From: Apis mellifera
Lineage: Eukaryota; Arthropoda; Insecta; Hymenoptera; Apidae
NCBI RefSeq assembly: GCF_003254395.2
Contig: NC_037647.1
Location: forward strand, 4,700,752-4,764,751
DNA length: 64,000 nt
Direction: 5' to 3'
Shown one piece after another: positions 11,476 through 24,746 of the stretch (position 1 is the first letter of the stretch; each line of letters begins with the position of its first letter). Under the pieces are notes generated by a model. That model did not search any database. It was not told where the DNA came from and was given only the letters and a program-made list of their open reading frames with translations. The position numbers and the translations under genes are program-made.

Positions 11476-12480
11476 CTTGTATACTTTTAAGCGTATAATA
11501 TTTCCAATGAATAAATCGAGTTCCAACCAATGAAGGTTACTCAATAAATAAACTTCACTTACCAATAAATCATACGATGCCTAAGGTTATTCACGGTACC
11601 AACCGTTTGAAAAGGTATATTTAAGCATTGTTAAAATGTGACTGAATATCAGTGGGAAATATTTCTTAGGCAAATACAGAGTGAATCGTTGAAAACCGAC
11701 CGCCATTGCGTCTTCCGTTGCGCTCACGTGGCAATGGAAGTGTGTTAACAAAAGGCAGGTGGTTTCAAAAGGTAAACTGGCTACGGTGGAAATTTTTTTT
11801 TTTTCTGAATTTTCCTGAGTACAAGAAAACTTATTATTTTTCTAGCAAAGCATTTGTAAAGGAATTATGTGATTTCTTAAAAATTAAGTCATAAATTTTA
11901 CATTTACATTTTAAAGCAAGTATCGATGAAAAGATATTAAATAAGGGAAATAAAAATTTGTTTTTTTTATTAGCAGTAGTTTTTTAGAATAATCGTTTGC
12001 TGAGAATAAATAAGTTAATTAGCATATCTTAAAAATATTTTTAACCACTAAAGTTATTCTTATTAAAAAAGATATTTATTCATTATTTGTTATCTAAGCT
12101 TTGTATTTAAATTATTCTATAGAAGAAATATATATTCTTTTCATTGCATTTTCGTTTTAAAAATTTGATATAAAATATATTTAAAAAACATAATGATACA
12201 GCCTTGGATGTATTTAATCTCCAATCTATATTTTAATAAAAATCAATATTAATTTTGCCAAACTTTTAACATACTTTTAACAATTGTAAAAACAAAAAAT
12301 CTAAAATCTATCATTTTGACAAGTTTGATGGTTATATTGTCTTATTATACCATTTGTCAAAAGATAAAGAAAAAAAAGATATTTGTAAAATGTTTTTAAC
12401 GAATCACACAGTACACGATTCCTTCGATTAATATTCATTTGCTGCATAAGTAGATAATATTTGATCGCGAGCAACTTATC
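10661..12480. other. AT-rich gene-free stretch
   Basis: Contains only short open frames of AT-biased composition, a TA microsatellite (11439-11470) and a small GC-richer patch near 11660-11780. No splice-flanked exon is supported. Confidence 0.6.
11439..11470. repeat. (TA)n microsatellite
   Basis: About 32 bp of pure alternating TA. Confidence 0.95.
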
Positions 12481-12720
12481 CAGCCTAGATCCCGCGCGTT
12501 ATCTTGGTTAAAGTATGACACCATGCTGTGCAATTTATATGCATCCATTTGTAATAGATGTCGTGAAAGTAAGTTGGCACAAGCACCGGTTTCCGAGGGG
12601 GGAAAACGCAGCTACCTCACGAACACGTGGTTAAAACGAAGTGCGTGTTATAGCCACGTGGCTCACCATCTGATAAGACCGGTTAACGTGAACGTACTTG
12701 CCACTTAACCTAACTGGCCA
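12481..12720. promoter_or_regulatory. Enhancer-like block with Grainyhead and E-box motifs
   Basis: Two Grainyhead-like cores, ACCGGTTT (12585-12592) and GACCGGTTAA (12677-12686), flank two CACGTG E-boxes (12624-12629, 12655-12660), a CATCTG E-box (12667-12672) and a GATAAG (12672-12677). The block is GC-richer than its surroundings and lacks a convincing exon. The density of good motifs suggests an epithelial or neural enhancer, by inference only. Confidence 0.3.
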
Positions 12721-15700
12721 TTTTCTTCTCAAGTCATCTTTAAAAAGTTCCCGCCGATCATATATATATAAATGCGTATATTCATCTTCATAATTCTTGA
12801 TAAGGAACAATTTTCTTATTCCAATTTTTTTTTTTTTTTTTTTTTTTATATTTAGAAAATAATACAACTTAATAACTCGAGTGTTTTAATAGTGTAATTG
12901 ATAATTAATTGTAAATATTGCAAATGATATTTTACATTGATTCTTGCAACTGATTCATAATCTTAAAATTATAGAAGATGGAAAAAAATTGCATTAGAAA
13001 AAAATTAAATGATTTCAAGTGATGTACCATAGGATATGAATACTTTAAGTCTACGTGCATCGATATTCGTCCATAGTTCCGAACAAATGACACGTGGTGC
13101 ATACGTTTTCACCGAAACATGATCGATTGCTTTTTACCATATAACGTCTCGCCTCGAACGAAACCGATCCATTCCAGTTGACTTATCGATTCGGCTGAAA
13201 GTAACAGTGTTTCCGTAGAAATGCGAATTAGGCCAGATAAGCGATCGGAATATTTGAACTTTTTCCATGATATCAGCCAGCAATTACTTTCCTTCGATTT
13301 ATGCGTTACGAAACTATTATTTCAAAACTGTCCGTTCTACGGATAAATTTGTAATTCCACGCGAAAAGAATATAAATGTGGTTATTAAAGTTTAAGAATT
13401 AACTAGAAACACAGCATAAGAGAGTCTACGATCATATTGTGCTATGTGTATTTTTATTGCCTATAACGATTGTTATTGTGAAGTATTTGTTATGTTATTG
13501 TAAGTAAATTGAAAAAATTGTTTTTTTTTTTTTTGGAATCAGTATTAATCGAAAAAGTTTGAATGAAATCTTTGACGAAAAAAAAAAAAAATTAAATAAT
13601 ATATAAGTTAGTTCATTTTCACGAGTAGAATAAATGAGTATTATGCTGACAAAAAATAGACTTTTGTTCAGCTATTCGAATCAGGAACGAAAGCGATTCC
13701 CTGTTCGTGGCAGACTAGCGCGTTCGTTAAAAATAATTAAATCCAAGCTTAAAGTCGCGGCACCCTCCGTCGTTTCGAAAGAAAGAACTGAGAAAACGAG
13801 ATTGCAACGCGCGTGTGTATTTTGGTAACGAACCTCTCCGCTGGAATTTTCATCCTTTCCATTTCGACGAACGGCACTCATCTCGCTCTAATTCGTCTCG
13901 CTGGCTGCATGAAATAAGGTGGAAAATTATTTATTTCGCTTTTTATACCGTTGACAATATCAAATATTATAATTCTTCGTTTCTTTCTCGTGAAACTTTG
14001 TTAAATTTTCTTTAGGGATTTTCTTTTTTACTTATATAAATGATTACTTTTTTTTCTTAAATATTTATGATAAAATTATTTCATTTTATGCATTAATTTC
14101 TATTATTAATTTTTTTTTTATATTTTAATAACAATTGATATTTATTAAAATATTTATTATTTAATGTATTATCGATAATATGATAATATAAATTTGATAA
14201 ATATTTTTAATAAAAATAATGTAAATTTTTTTTTAATTGTTTAAATATATGTACAATCAATTATATTTCATATAGTTTATTTTAAAGAAGAAAATTCACA
14301 CTAAAAGGACTACTGATATATTTACACTGCCGCGAATATTCAGACATTTCTTCCTGAATTAAAATTTATTTCCTGCAGCAACTGTTTTTGCTAAAATTTC
14401 ACGTTATAGAAAAATATATCTACGTATGAGTGAAAAAGTATAATTTAACAAAAAAATTCCATATTATCTTTTTTATGAAAATTTGTATAAAGAATAAATT
14501 TATTTAATATTTCTTATTTTTTAAAGAGAAATTTTTGTTTATCATTTACAGGATTATATACATTCCTAATGAATCGATATTATTTTACAATATAGTTAAG
14601 TGAGAGAGAACAATAAAACATTTCTTAGTATTAAAAATATCGATAATTAATTTATTTTCTTCCAATTTTAATTTATTTTTTATTCGCTATTATGGGCTAT
14701 GGTAGAATTATAACAATTATTCCTTACGATTATTTAAAAGTTACGCATCATATAAGATTTCCCTTTACTCGCTAATTATCCGGTCACATAATATCGATAT
14801 TTATGGAATCACGTCATGGTCGGAGAGTAACTTCAAAGAGTGAAGTAATCGCACTCGCTGCGCTTGTTTTTATGTAACTAACCTTCGCTTCATGTTATCT
14901 ATTCCCATTCACTGTACACAACAGGTAAAAACTAATTCCCCTCAGTTATAAAACTTTCTCGGGCTATCAGATATTCATCTACTTATTTTATAATGTTTTA
15001 TAATATGTATTTATCAATGAATTATATAGCATAAATGATTGTATGCTCAAATATATTCACATTGTTCTGTCTTCTGCAAACAATTTTTAATTATATTTTC
15101 ATTTTGCATAAAATTAACAACAAAGTGGTAGATTTATGAGAAAAATGAAAGGATTTCTTATACTATTTTTTATGCATAAGATGATGAATAATTTTTTTAT
15201 TGAAAAAAAAATTTTTATTCAGTCGCGTCTAGACGTATGTAAATTAATGATTACAGTAAATATGTTATATCATCAATTAACTTTATTATTCAATATTAAA
15301 ATTCTCTCTCTTGTGAAATTGATATTTCAATCTGACCTCAAATCTAATATCAATTATCTTCAGCGGTTAATTCACTTTATATCTAGATATTCATTTAACG
15401 TGATACATATTCATACACGTCAAAGAATTTTAATTCACTTTGATCGAAAATTAATAATCGATGATTAATATTTTTAATCAACGTATTAATCATTAAAGAC
15501 CGCCAATCAATCAAATTAAAAATTTTCATTGATCAATATCCAAATTGGTGCCCACTTCTGACTTCATTATATTATCTGTATAGATATATTATATATCAAA
15601 TATAAATATAATATTTTTGATGAAGAAAATAAAATAGAATAATATTAGCTATTAAAAATGAAAATGAAAATTCATGAATTAATCTTTTGATCTCAAAGAA

Positions 15701-17040
15701 GTTTTGAATCAAAGAATAAAACCGTAGATAATAAAATAAAATAAATCTAAAGATTTCCTCAGGAAATTATCAATTGTTTCTCAGAATAAAATTAAAAAAT
15801 CCGTAAAAGATTTAATATCCTATTTACCCTATTTTTTTTAATTCGACGTTCAACGGTTCAAGCAAAAGTGGACGATAGAAATGTAGGAAAAAATGTGGAT
15901 GAGGATCACTGACGAAGAAATTTCTTTATCCAACGACGAGAAGTGAACATGAAACGAGAAAAAGGAAACCGGAAAGTGGGCACGGTGTGTGTATTTTAGT
16001 AACGAATGTTCTAAGGGAAAAGCCTCGTGTTGTGTATCCGGACAAAGACGACACACGATTTTTGGCGGTCTAACTGAGCTTTTCCCTCACACCCCTTGTA
16101 CATCCTCTATGTTGCGCTCTCCGGCTCGACGAAACTCTAGCCACTCCGAAAACGTTTCTGCCCGCATTTATATTTACGCATTAAACGTGTCGTGACCGGG
16201 CTTCCTTTCACATTTTACCTATATATAACGAATTGCATCCGTTTCCGTCTTTTCTCATTTGAAATGCTAATGGAACTTTTAAATAGAATTTTTTTTTTTC
16301 TTCAAATACGGCATCATCCTCGCGAACATGTGAAAGGTGTGCATATTTTACGCAATATTTCAGCTCGATGATCTTATGCGACAAATATTCGAATATTAAA
16401 ATTTTTACGATAAAATATATTAATAATTATTTAAATCTTAATACTTTTGGATATGTCGTCTATGCTTGATATTATAAATTTGTGCCAAAACTTACTTTTT
16501 TAATATTTAAATTTAATGTGTAATCATTATAATGTCAGAATTGTTAAATTTATCAAAATGATAAGTTGAAAATTATCATAGAGGATATTTTTGCGTTAAG
16601 TTTCATTTAAAAAAGATTTATAAATATTAATATATTTTTCCCGGAAAGAGAAAATTGAAATTTAATATCTATAACTATATTATAATCCGTTTTAACTGAG
16701 TAACAGTAAAAGTGAGTTCGATGAACTTTTTCGAATGCAGGAAGCACATCTTTGATAAGAAGCAAAATAATATATACACTCATACACTTCCATTCATGTA
16801 TCCACACCACATATGTGACGCATAATCTTTTATTCCCTTTCACCGTTTCGTTAACCATGAATTTGTCGTAATGTTTTATGTGAAAAATATTTCGTTAAAA
16901 AAAATTTTATCCATCGAACAAATATTGAAACATGTTGAAGCATCTTTCTTTTAACCTTTATAGCATAAAAAATTGACAAGTGGTCAAATCCAATTTTCAT
17001 CGAAAATTTATTGGAATAGTGAAAAGAAATTTCGCTTAAG
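12721..17040. other. AT-rich gene-free stretch with small GC-richer patches
   Basis: Patches at about 13030-13260 (with TGACACGTGG near 13089), 13640-13930, 14760-14960 and 15850-16200 have balanced composition and could be conserved elements. A T homopolymer lies at 12827-12847. No open frame resembles a known protein. The 110-codon frame at 15136 is AT-driven. Confidence 0.5.
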
Positions 17041-17340
17041 ACTATATTTGGAATAGTAATGGGGATTCGATGAACACGTGCCCTTGTGAAACGGCACAGT
17101 CTTCTTAACGTTATAGAGCCAGATCACAGACGTATAATCAGACAATTATGCTCATAATAATAGGCTGGAATTCTTAGTAACTGAGCCGTGTAGAGATTCG
17201 CCGACGAAGGCCTATTTACCTAGGTGCCTTATGGGAAAGTTTGTAGTCGCCTGGCTGCAAAAACGACGTGCAATTTCGCGACTTCCTTTAGTTATTGTAA
17301 ACTCGTTCGCGTAAACGCATGGAATAATTTTAACCGGATC
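17041..17340. other. Balanced-composition block, possible conserved element
   Basis: A 300-bp non-repetitive block with near-balanced base composition between AT-rich flanks. It has no long open frame in either strand, which argues against an exon and for a regulatory element. No specific motif was assigned. Confidence 0.25.
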
Positions 17341-19430
17341 TCTACCTATATATCAAAATAAATAACATATAATTCGATAATGTTGAATCTTTTTAATCAT
17401 TAATGCACTGTAAGGAGGAGGAGGAAGTTTATTATCCAGAGAATAATTGAAGATTTTAATATATAGAGTTAAAAATTAATATGTTATCGGTAAAACGTAC
17501 GTAAATTATTATATTTTTTATAATGTTTTTATTTTTTTCTTCTTTTTACTTCTAATGCATATATGTAATATGTGAAAACGCTTTCTCCAAGTGTCATAGA
17601 ATAGTGCATTGTTCACTAAGGATTGGTAACTAAGCGATCGCACATAGTTTATTGTTCGTATAAACAGTTCTCTCATTGTATATGTAAGTGCTCATTGTAT
17701 GTGGATGGTGTAAGATTCGATAGACGAAGTTTGATGATTTTTGATCCACGTTAAAAATTATCTTCGTAGTAGAAATTCATGTTTCTTTATTAAATTTCCC
17801 AATGCAATAACAGTTTTTAATATTTTTATATTTAATTTGTAATTTTTATAATTATAATATTAATAATTATTTTTACATAATTTTTATATAATTCAATATG
17901 GAATATTTTATTATTTAAAATATTTATATTTCTTAATATTAATAAATTGACATTTTATAATTTAGATAATAATATTTCAATTTTTTTATCATTATAAAAT
18001 ATAGAAATAAAATTTTTGCTGGGAATTTATTCGAATCTTTAGTACAAATTGATTTCTACAACATATAATCTTTGCCATTATAATGAAAAATTATAATCGT
18101 ATAATTAAAAATAGAATGATATAAGCTATGCAATTTTACAATACACGTTAATCTGATCGATAAATCCGATCGTTGAAATGCTGTTTTTAAATTGCATCCA
18201 CTCCCAGTTTGGTAAACCGAGTTATTATATCTGATTCCACGTTTAAATACTTTGTAAACGTAGCAAACAAGGTTGCAAACATATCGAACCTATGTGATCG
18301 ATAATAGGATGTTTACAAGCTTGCATTAAAATAAAAGGTAATTGTTTTTTATATTTGATAAGTGACGTAAATAAATACAAGTTGATCTAGTATAAAAATA
18401 AGAGAAATTCAAAAATATTCAAGAACATTTATATGAATCTATTTTATCTATTTCATCTTTAAGCGCTCTATAGTTTCGAAAAAGAATAATGGAGAACGAA
18501 ACGATACATTTTCTATAAAGCATTCATTTTCGTGATCGCTTTCTATTCGCGAAAGATATATATTTCAGAAATTAACTTGTGAACATTCCCGTGAAATTTA
18601 ATTCCATTTATAAAAGGTCGGAGATCGTATCGATATAAAAATTAATGGAAATGGGTCATATCTTGTGTGTTATTCAAGTTATTAAAGTTCATATCAGTGT
18701 TATATAAATAATTTAATAAAAACAAAAAACAAAAAAAAATTATACGCACAATATTGCTTCAATTTTTTTACGAATATCGATTTATATAAGGTGTTCATTT
18801 GTTTTGAATGAGATTTTAATCATTTAAAATAATATAATTTATATTATTCTACTCAAAATGTTAATAAAATAGTCCATCGTTGTGTATATCATGTATACAT
18901 ATCATAGTTGTATAATAAATAATTATCTAAATTAACTTTAATTTATATTAAATATAAAAAAAAAGAACATAGAAATTATATTGTTCGAGGCAGCAAACAT
19001 TTCGTAAAAAGCAATTAAATAATCACTATTTTTTTCTTATTGAATCTCTTGATCTGTTTCTGCTATCTATCGATTCTAAATGGATTTTAGAAAAATGGAA
19101 TATTATAGATCATTGATTGCATTATTATAGTGTTATTACAAAATATTTATAGTATTTTTATAATGTGTTTAAAATAATTTGTAAGTCGATGTTCTTAATT
19201 ATATCTCTGGACGATATACGAAATTGATTTTGCTTATTGTACATCGTGCGCGACGTGATTATTCTGGCAAGCTTTGTGCTTCGCTTATGTAGGTCTTGGT
19301 CTTTTGTATGACGTTCTCTTTCGCACAAACTAGCGAAACGGTTAAGAACATGCGAGAAACAGATTAGCAAATGCAAGCCTGCATCGTTGTAATTCGACAT
19401 AATTTCTTAACCTTTCTAAGATTGGAATTT
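17341..19430. other. AT-rich gene-free stretch
   Basis: No exon, RNA gene or repeat of note. The short open frames are AT-biased. A slightly richer block at 19230-19400 shows no motif or domain. Confidence 0.6.
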
Positions 19431-19954
19431 TCAATTTGCGCATGCGCATATTTTCCATGGATTCATTCGATCAAATTTCTATTCGCGTATATTTACTTTT
19501 TAAACTAAAATTATATTATACGTATTAAATTATAACTCTAATGCATTGGCCCAGATTTTCTAATGAAACGATAAAATGATTATATATAGTAGGATTAACA
19601 TACAGATAAGCTTGCTCTCGAAAGAACATAGACAGCTGTAGCGTGACACGGACGGGGTGGATGCATCGGGCGGTGGCTTGTCGACGAGTGTCACGGTGCT
19701 GTTCTAAAACAGGGCCACTACGCATGCGCGATTCCCCTATCGGCCCGCTGTTGTCTCTCCGCGTCCCTCTGCGTAGTATTACTGTCGTTTCCCCCTCCAT
19801 ACATCTTCAAGCATCCCCTCTTTCATCCTCTCCTAATCCCCGTGTGCCCTTCGCGCCAGTCGCGTTAGTTGCGTGAAAGCCTTTAACGGGGGAGGTGCTT
19901 TTCAGCACTTACTGTGCGTAGCACCCTCTCCTCTTATAATCACTGCCACTAGTA

Positions 19955-19997
<43 letters not shown>

Positions 19998-20719
19998 TAA
20001 ATATATACATATATATAATCGAAGAATACATCGTGGCGAGGACGTCTAATCTACAAAGTAAAAAAATAAGATCCTCCCGCGAATTGTGACATCGAAACGC
20101 GTACAGTTCGTAAAGATCAATGTGATCCGTATTATACGACAGATCGACGAAATAAAACGCGCCACAGAAAGAAGAAACCATAAGTGTTCGTTAGTTCTTA
20201 CCGAGAAAGAAGTGAGATGAAAACGCGGATCTATTATAGTGTCCATTATTACTAGTGTTCCGCGTGGCGGAGCGGACGTACGTTCGCGTTTTTTTCGTGT
20301 TGAACATATAGTGTATTATTCATCACATTTTTTGTTTTTGCTGTTTTTTTTCTCTCTTCTTTTTTCTCTTCTATTATTTTCATTTTGTGCATCGACACGT
20401 TTTACTGGCTGACTCGCGTCCGACGGCCTTGTTCTCTTGTGTTCTGGCCTCGTCTCGGTACGCGTTAAGGAGGATAGCGTAATATGTTGCGTGTGACGTC
20501 GTCGTGACCGAAAGCGACGTCTGGATTCTGTGCACGATTCAAACGAGGAAGTCGGTGAACTTGTGCATCGTGCCAGTGTGATATTCTTGTTTCAACGTTC
20601 CCTCCTCTCGTTCTCATCGAGATTCTCTTGTGAAACGTGTACGACCTTCCAGCATACATACGGCGTCTTCCTGGCGCTGATTAAGATTTAAATTCCACGG
20701 ACCTTGGGCGATTTAAATG
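19431..20719 (+). promoter_or_regulatory. CpG promoter region and probable 5' exon
   Basis: A long GC-rich domain that starts with a perfect NRF-1/erect-wing-type palindrome TGCGCATGCGCA (19437-19448) and carries a partial one at 19719-19730. It ends with a strong donor AAATG|GTGAGTG at 20720. The 3' part (about 20250-20719) looks like a transcribed leader: GC-richer, no long conserved frame, and many stops in the frame of the terminal ATG. The last three exon bases, 20717-20719, are ATG, so the exon may contribute only an initiator Met. The TSS cannot be placed; an initiator-like TCACATT is at 20323. The following exon is not visible, so the gene is unnamed. Confidence 0.45.
19956..19993. 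repeat. (TA)n microsatellite in promoter region
   Basis: 38 bp of alternating TA inside the CpG-rich promoter domain. Confidence 0.95.
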
Positions 20720-23485
20720 GTGAGTGAAACTGGTTGACTAACTGCGTGCATCGCTATGTATTCGTCGTATTTACCGATTCGCTTACACGTATTATAAGAA
20801 ATAAAGTAAATAAGAAGTGTGTTTTCCTCGATGATTCTGACTACTATATAACGGCGTTTACTTGAAAAGTGATTGTCGTACGTGTATATGCGTATTTAAC
20901 GATACTTTGCCTAACTTGCAACGATATCGACCTCATTTTACGTTCGAATTAGGAAGCCGAGCATGAAATTTTTGTTGAGTGGTACGATCGATGCTTCGGG
21001 GACGCTTTCGTATACGCCCTCAACTCGTCCTTTGACCCTTAAACGAGCAAGCGCCGTGTGCATCGAATATAGAACACTTTCTTTTCTCTAATTTTTTTGA
21101 GATAGTTTATTTTTATAGGTTAATCCAATTAGAATGTGTTATGAAATAAAATAAAAAGAGTATGTATTAATATAAAATTTTTAATATCAATTAATAATAT
21201 ATACGATCTTTTTATTAAATTTATTGTCATTTTAGTTTATTAATTTATTCAATTAGTACATATATATACTAATTATGTACTGCTGTATATTTAGATCGAT
21301 TTTTTCCTAATTACCTTGATTCGTATAATTCTTTCTTATTAGATTAATTATCGATTAGCAATATATTATAATCAATATACTAAAAAATTCTGATAAATTA
21401 GAAAATTAAATGCTCGTAGCTTTAATCACATGTTTAGCATGTGAGACATTAGCAATCTCGTTGTCGATTGTTTCAGCGACCTTGATAGAACCTTGATACT
21501 TGATGAAAGTAAAGCTCTATTTCGCGTGGCATTGCTCAAAATCAGAGTTCATGAAATCTATAGAAAGACGTACACTTGCGTCATGGGAGGTTAGTGAACG
21601 TGAAAACAATAATGGCGCGTATTAATCGGCCATAGCTTGAGTAGGTCAATGCAACAAGTCGCGTAAATGCCAAGCTTGATGATGATAATGTGTGAAAGGT
21701 TGAAGAATACCTGCTATATTAATTCAGATGATGTAGTTTTTTAATCGATTCGATGAATTTTATCGTATATACATATATATATAAAACGGTAAAACTCAAT
21801 TGATTAAGGGATTGAATGATTTATTCAACGTAATGTAAATAAATTTTTATTAAAAGAATTTGTATATATGATAATGTAAATCGATTAATCATTGAATTAA
21901 ATCGAATAATTTAAAAAGGTGGACATATGATGAAAATTCAGAAATCTGTGAATACTTCAACTCTAAAATTATCGAATTAAATTAAAAAATCGCATTATCT
22001 GAATTAACTATTAATAAGAAAAACTTATACTTTTGTGTAAAATATAAACACATATTAATAATGATATCAAATTTGATGAAATGATTACAAATAAATACTT
22101 AAAATAAAACGTATTAAAAAATAATATATATTCTAAATAATTTGATATTCTTGGAATTCTAATATTAATATTAAAATATCAACTAAATGCATTTAAATTT
22201 TAAAATGGACAAATCATTTCGCATTCTTTATTTTATTTATCATCATCTTTGCAGTTATCATTTTTGTACCCGATAACTCTATATATATATATATATATAT
22301 ATGTAAGGAATAATTTAATTCATTTGATAATATTCACGGAATGCGATATTATATGGAATGCGATGGACTTTAAGACAGAATGGCATGACACTCTTTTGCG
22401 TTTGAATTACCTGCGTTTACGACTTGAAGCAACGAACATTTACGATTATTACCATGCCCTTAAAATCGTTCCAGGTGCTTCCTAATCTTGACCGCGACCG
22501 AACCTAACGTACATACAATCTCGACATTAATTCCCGTAAGATTACGCTTCAATTGCTTTTTTGACCTCGAACAGATTTTATCTTGAACTGGTTTCTTTTT
22601 CGGTGTAAATTTTTCTCTTGCGTTAAATCTTCTGTTCCAAATCTCGTAGCATATTCTTTTTTTGACGTTACAGATATCATATAAATTTCCATATAAAATT
22701 AAGTGATGTTTTATACTGTGGGATAATACTTTGTTTCTTAAATTTATTCCATAGTATACGTGATTTTTGTATATTTTGTAAAGAATTTTATAAATAGAGA
22801 TTTTTAATATCAAAATTTCATTTTTTGATAAATTAATTTTTTTTTTAAAAAGAACTAACTAAAATCAAACATATAATGGAAAGCACAATTATTTTCATGA
22901 AACAAGTTTCATAATATTCGTTACATGAAAAATAAGAGAATTATTCATAACAACTTATTATATATCAAAATGAGAGATTATATAATATCTACTAAAAACA
23001 TATTTATTTTTATCGGAACCAACATCATTTTATTTTAATATTTTTGCAAAACAAATTTTGTAATCGTGCAGATATTATCCATGATAGATTAGCCAGTTTT
23101 AAAATATGTTATGCACTCTACTTAAATATAATTTCTATACAAAAACTCTCTGTAGTTAAAAATATCCTTGCTGAATACGAATCGTACATTTGAAATGCAG
23201 TTCATTAACAAAGTACTGGACGTCAAATATTTCTAGGCTGTGACATCGGTTGTTGCCATTCGCGGATCGACTGTTTTGTCCTTTTAGTGTTGATATGCAT
23301 ATCTGCATGTACGTACATTTGTCTGTATATGTTCTCTTGTGTTTACGTTGCCCACGTACGGCCGTCCCTGGAGTTTAACGAAAGAGGTGTCGAGTTTCAA
23401 AGCAGAGCAAGTCACCGCGACTACACTGAACAAAACGCATATACACATGCATTGTGTGTGTAATACAGACCTCTCTCCCCCCTTC

Positions 23486-23566
<81 letters not shown>
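23486..23566. repeat. Compound (TA)n(GA)n microsatellite
   Basis: About 58 bp of TA alternation (with one GT interruption) passes directly into about 22 bp of GA alternation. The GA part is a potential GAGA-factor binding tract. Long tyrosine/isoleucine-rich open frames over it on both strands are artefacts of the repeat. Confidence 0.95.
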
Positions 23567-24718
23567 AATATAACGAATAGAGTGGAGTTGCTATCCGCGC
23601 GTATAAACCGGATGGATGAAAAATGCTTGAAAAGTAGTAACGCGATGCAGGAAATAGAGGAAGTGGAACATGTCTTCTCAGAATTAAAAGTAACGTCTCC
23701 ATAGCCACGGTTAGGCATAGAAATGCGGTTTGAAAAAGGAACTAGCAACTGAGCTTGGGATTTGTTAAAGCATTGTGCAGTGTGGTTCAGAAACCGCAGT
23801 TTAATTGGAACAGGAAACAAGCAAGTTTATGAGAAGCGTGAATAGTTTTCAAAAATATGGTTGGCTGTAGAAATAATATGGTTCAAAAAAAATATATTTA
23901 ATATAATTTATGTTATAGGTTTTAAAATTTAAAATAATTTGTTTTGTTTAAAAAAGAGAACAGGAGAGGAAACAGTATTTCCAAAAATATATCAATATTT
24001 TCTTATATTATAAGAAAACCAATTTTCAAAGAAAGAAATAATAATATAGCTTAATTTTTTAAGAGATATTATTAATTTTGTATTGAAAAGTAAATTGACA
24101 TTTTTCAAAGAATGCATTTTCAATAAATAATAGAAATTTTTTTCATTTTATAATGCCGGTATAGCCAAGAAATTCTGGACAATAAAACACAAAAGAAAGA
24201 GTAGACGAGTCAGCATAGAATTTAAATTCTTGATCTCACGGTCACTGACCATGGCATTCAGGCAATGCCACAGTGTTGTTGAACGAGTTGAAGATCAGTG
24301 CCCCCTGCTTCCCGGGCTGAATTCGATGAAAGATCGGACGATCAATGAGTCACTTATGTATTCACGCCAGAAAAAAGCCGTTGTGGAATTTAATTAACGC
24401 GACGTGTCACATGACTGTGATATAGCTTGTATAAAAGTAAAACTTCGTTTTTCTTTTCTTTTTTTTTTTTTTTTTTTTATGAAAGGATTTAATGTTACGT
24501 GAGTGACTAAACGTTAAGCATGGATATCTCTTGCAGTTTAAAAAAAAATGGAGGTTCGTTACACGAAGTATTTTATTTATACACATATATCCAAGTATTC
24601 TCTATTATTTTCTATGATAATGAGAAACAATTTAAATTATTTTGATAGAAAAATATTATACAAATAATTTTTTTAAATTTTTTACTTGAATCTTACATGT
24701 TATTATAAAAAATCATAT

Positions 24719-24746
24719 AAAATCATATAAAAAATTATATGATTTT
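24719..24746. repeat. Perfect AT-rich hairpin
   Basis: AAAATCATATAA and its exact complement are separated by AAAA; the right arm ends in a run of T. It is too short for a typical microRNA precursor. Confidence 0.6.

Noticed and set aside
23284..23820. 178-codon minus-strand frame with a Tyr/Ile run
   Set aside because: The centre is translated TA/GA microsatellite; the ends share no known domain.
24719..24746. Hairpin considered as a microRNA or Pol III terminator
   Set aside because: Arms of 12 bp with a 4-nt loop are too short for a pre-miRNA, and no Pol III promoter boxes were seen upstream.
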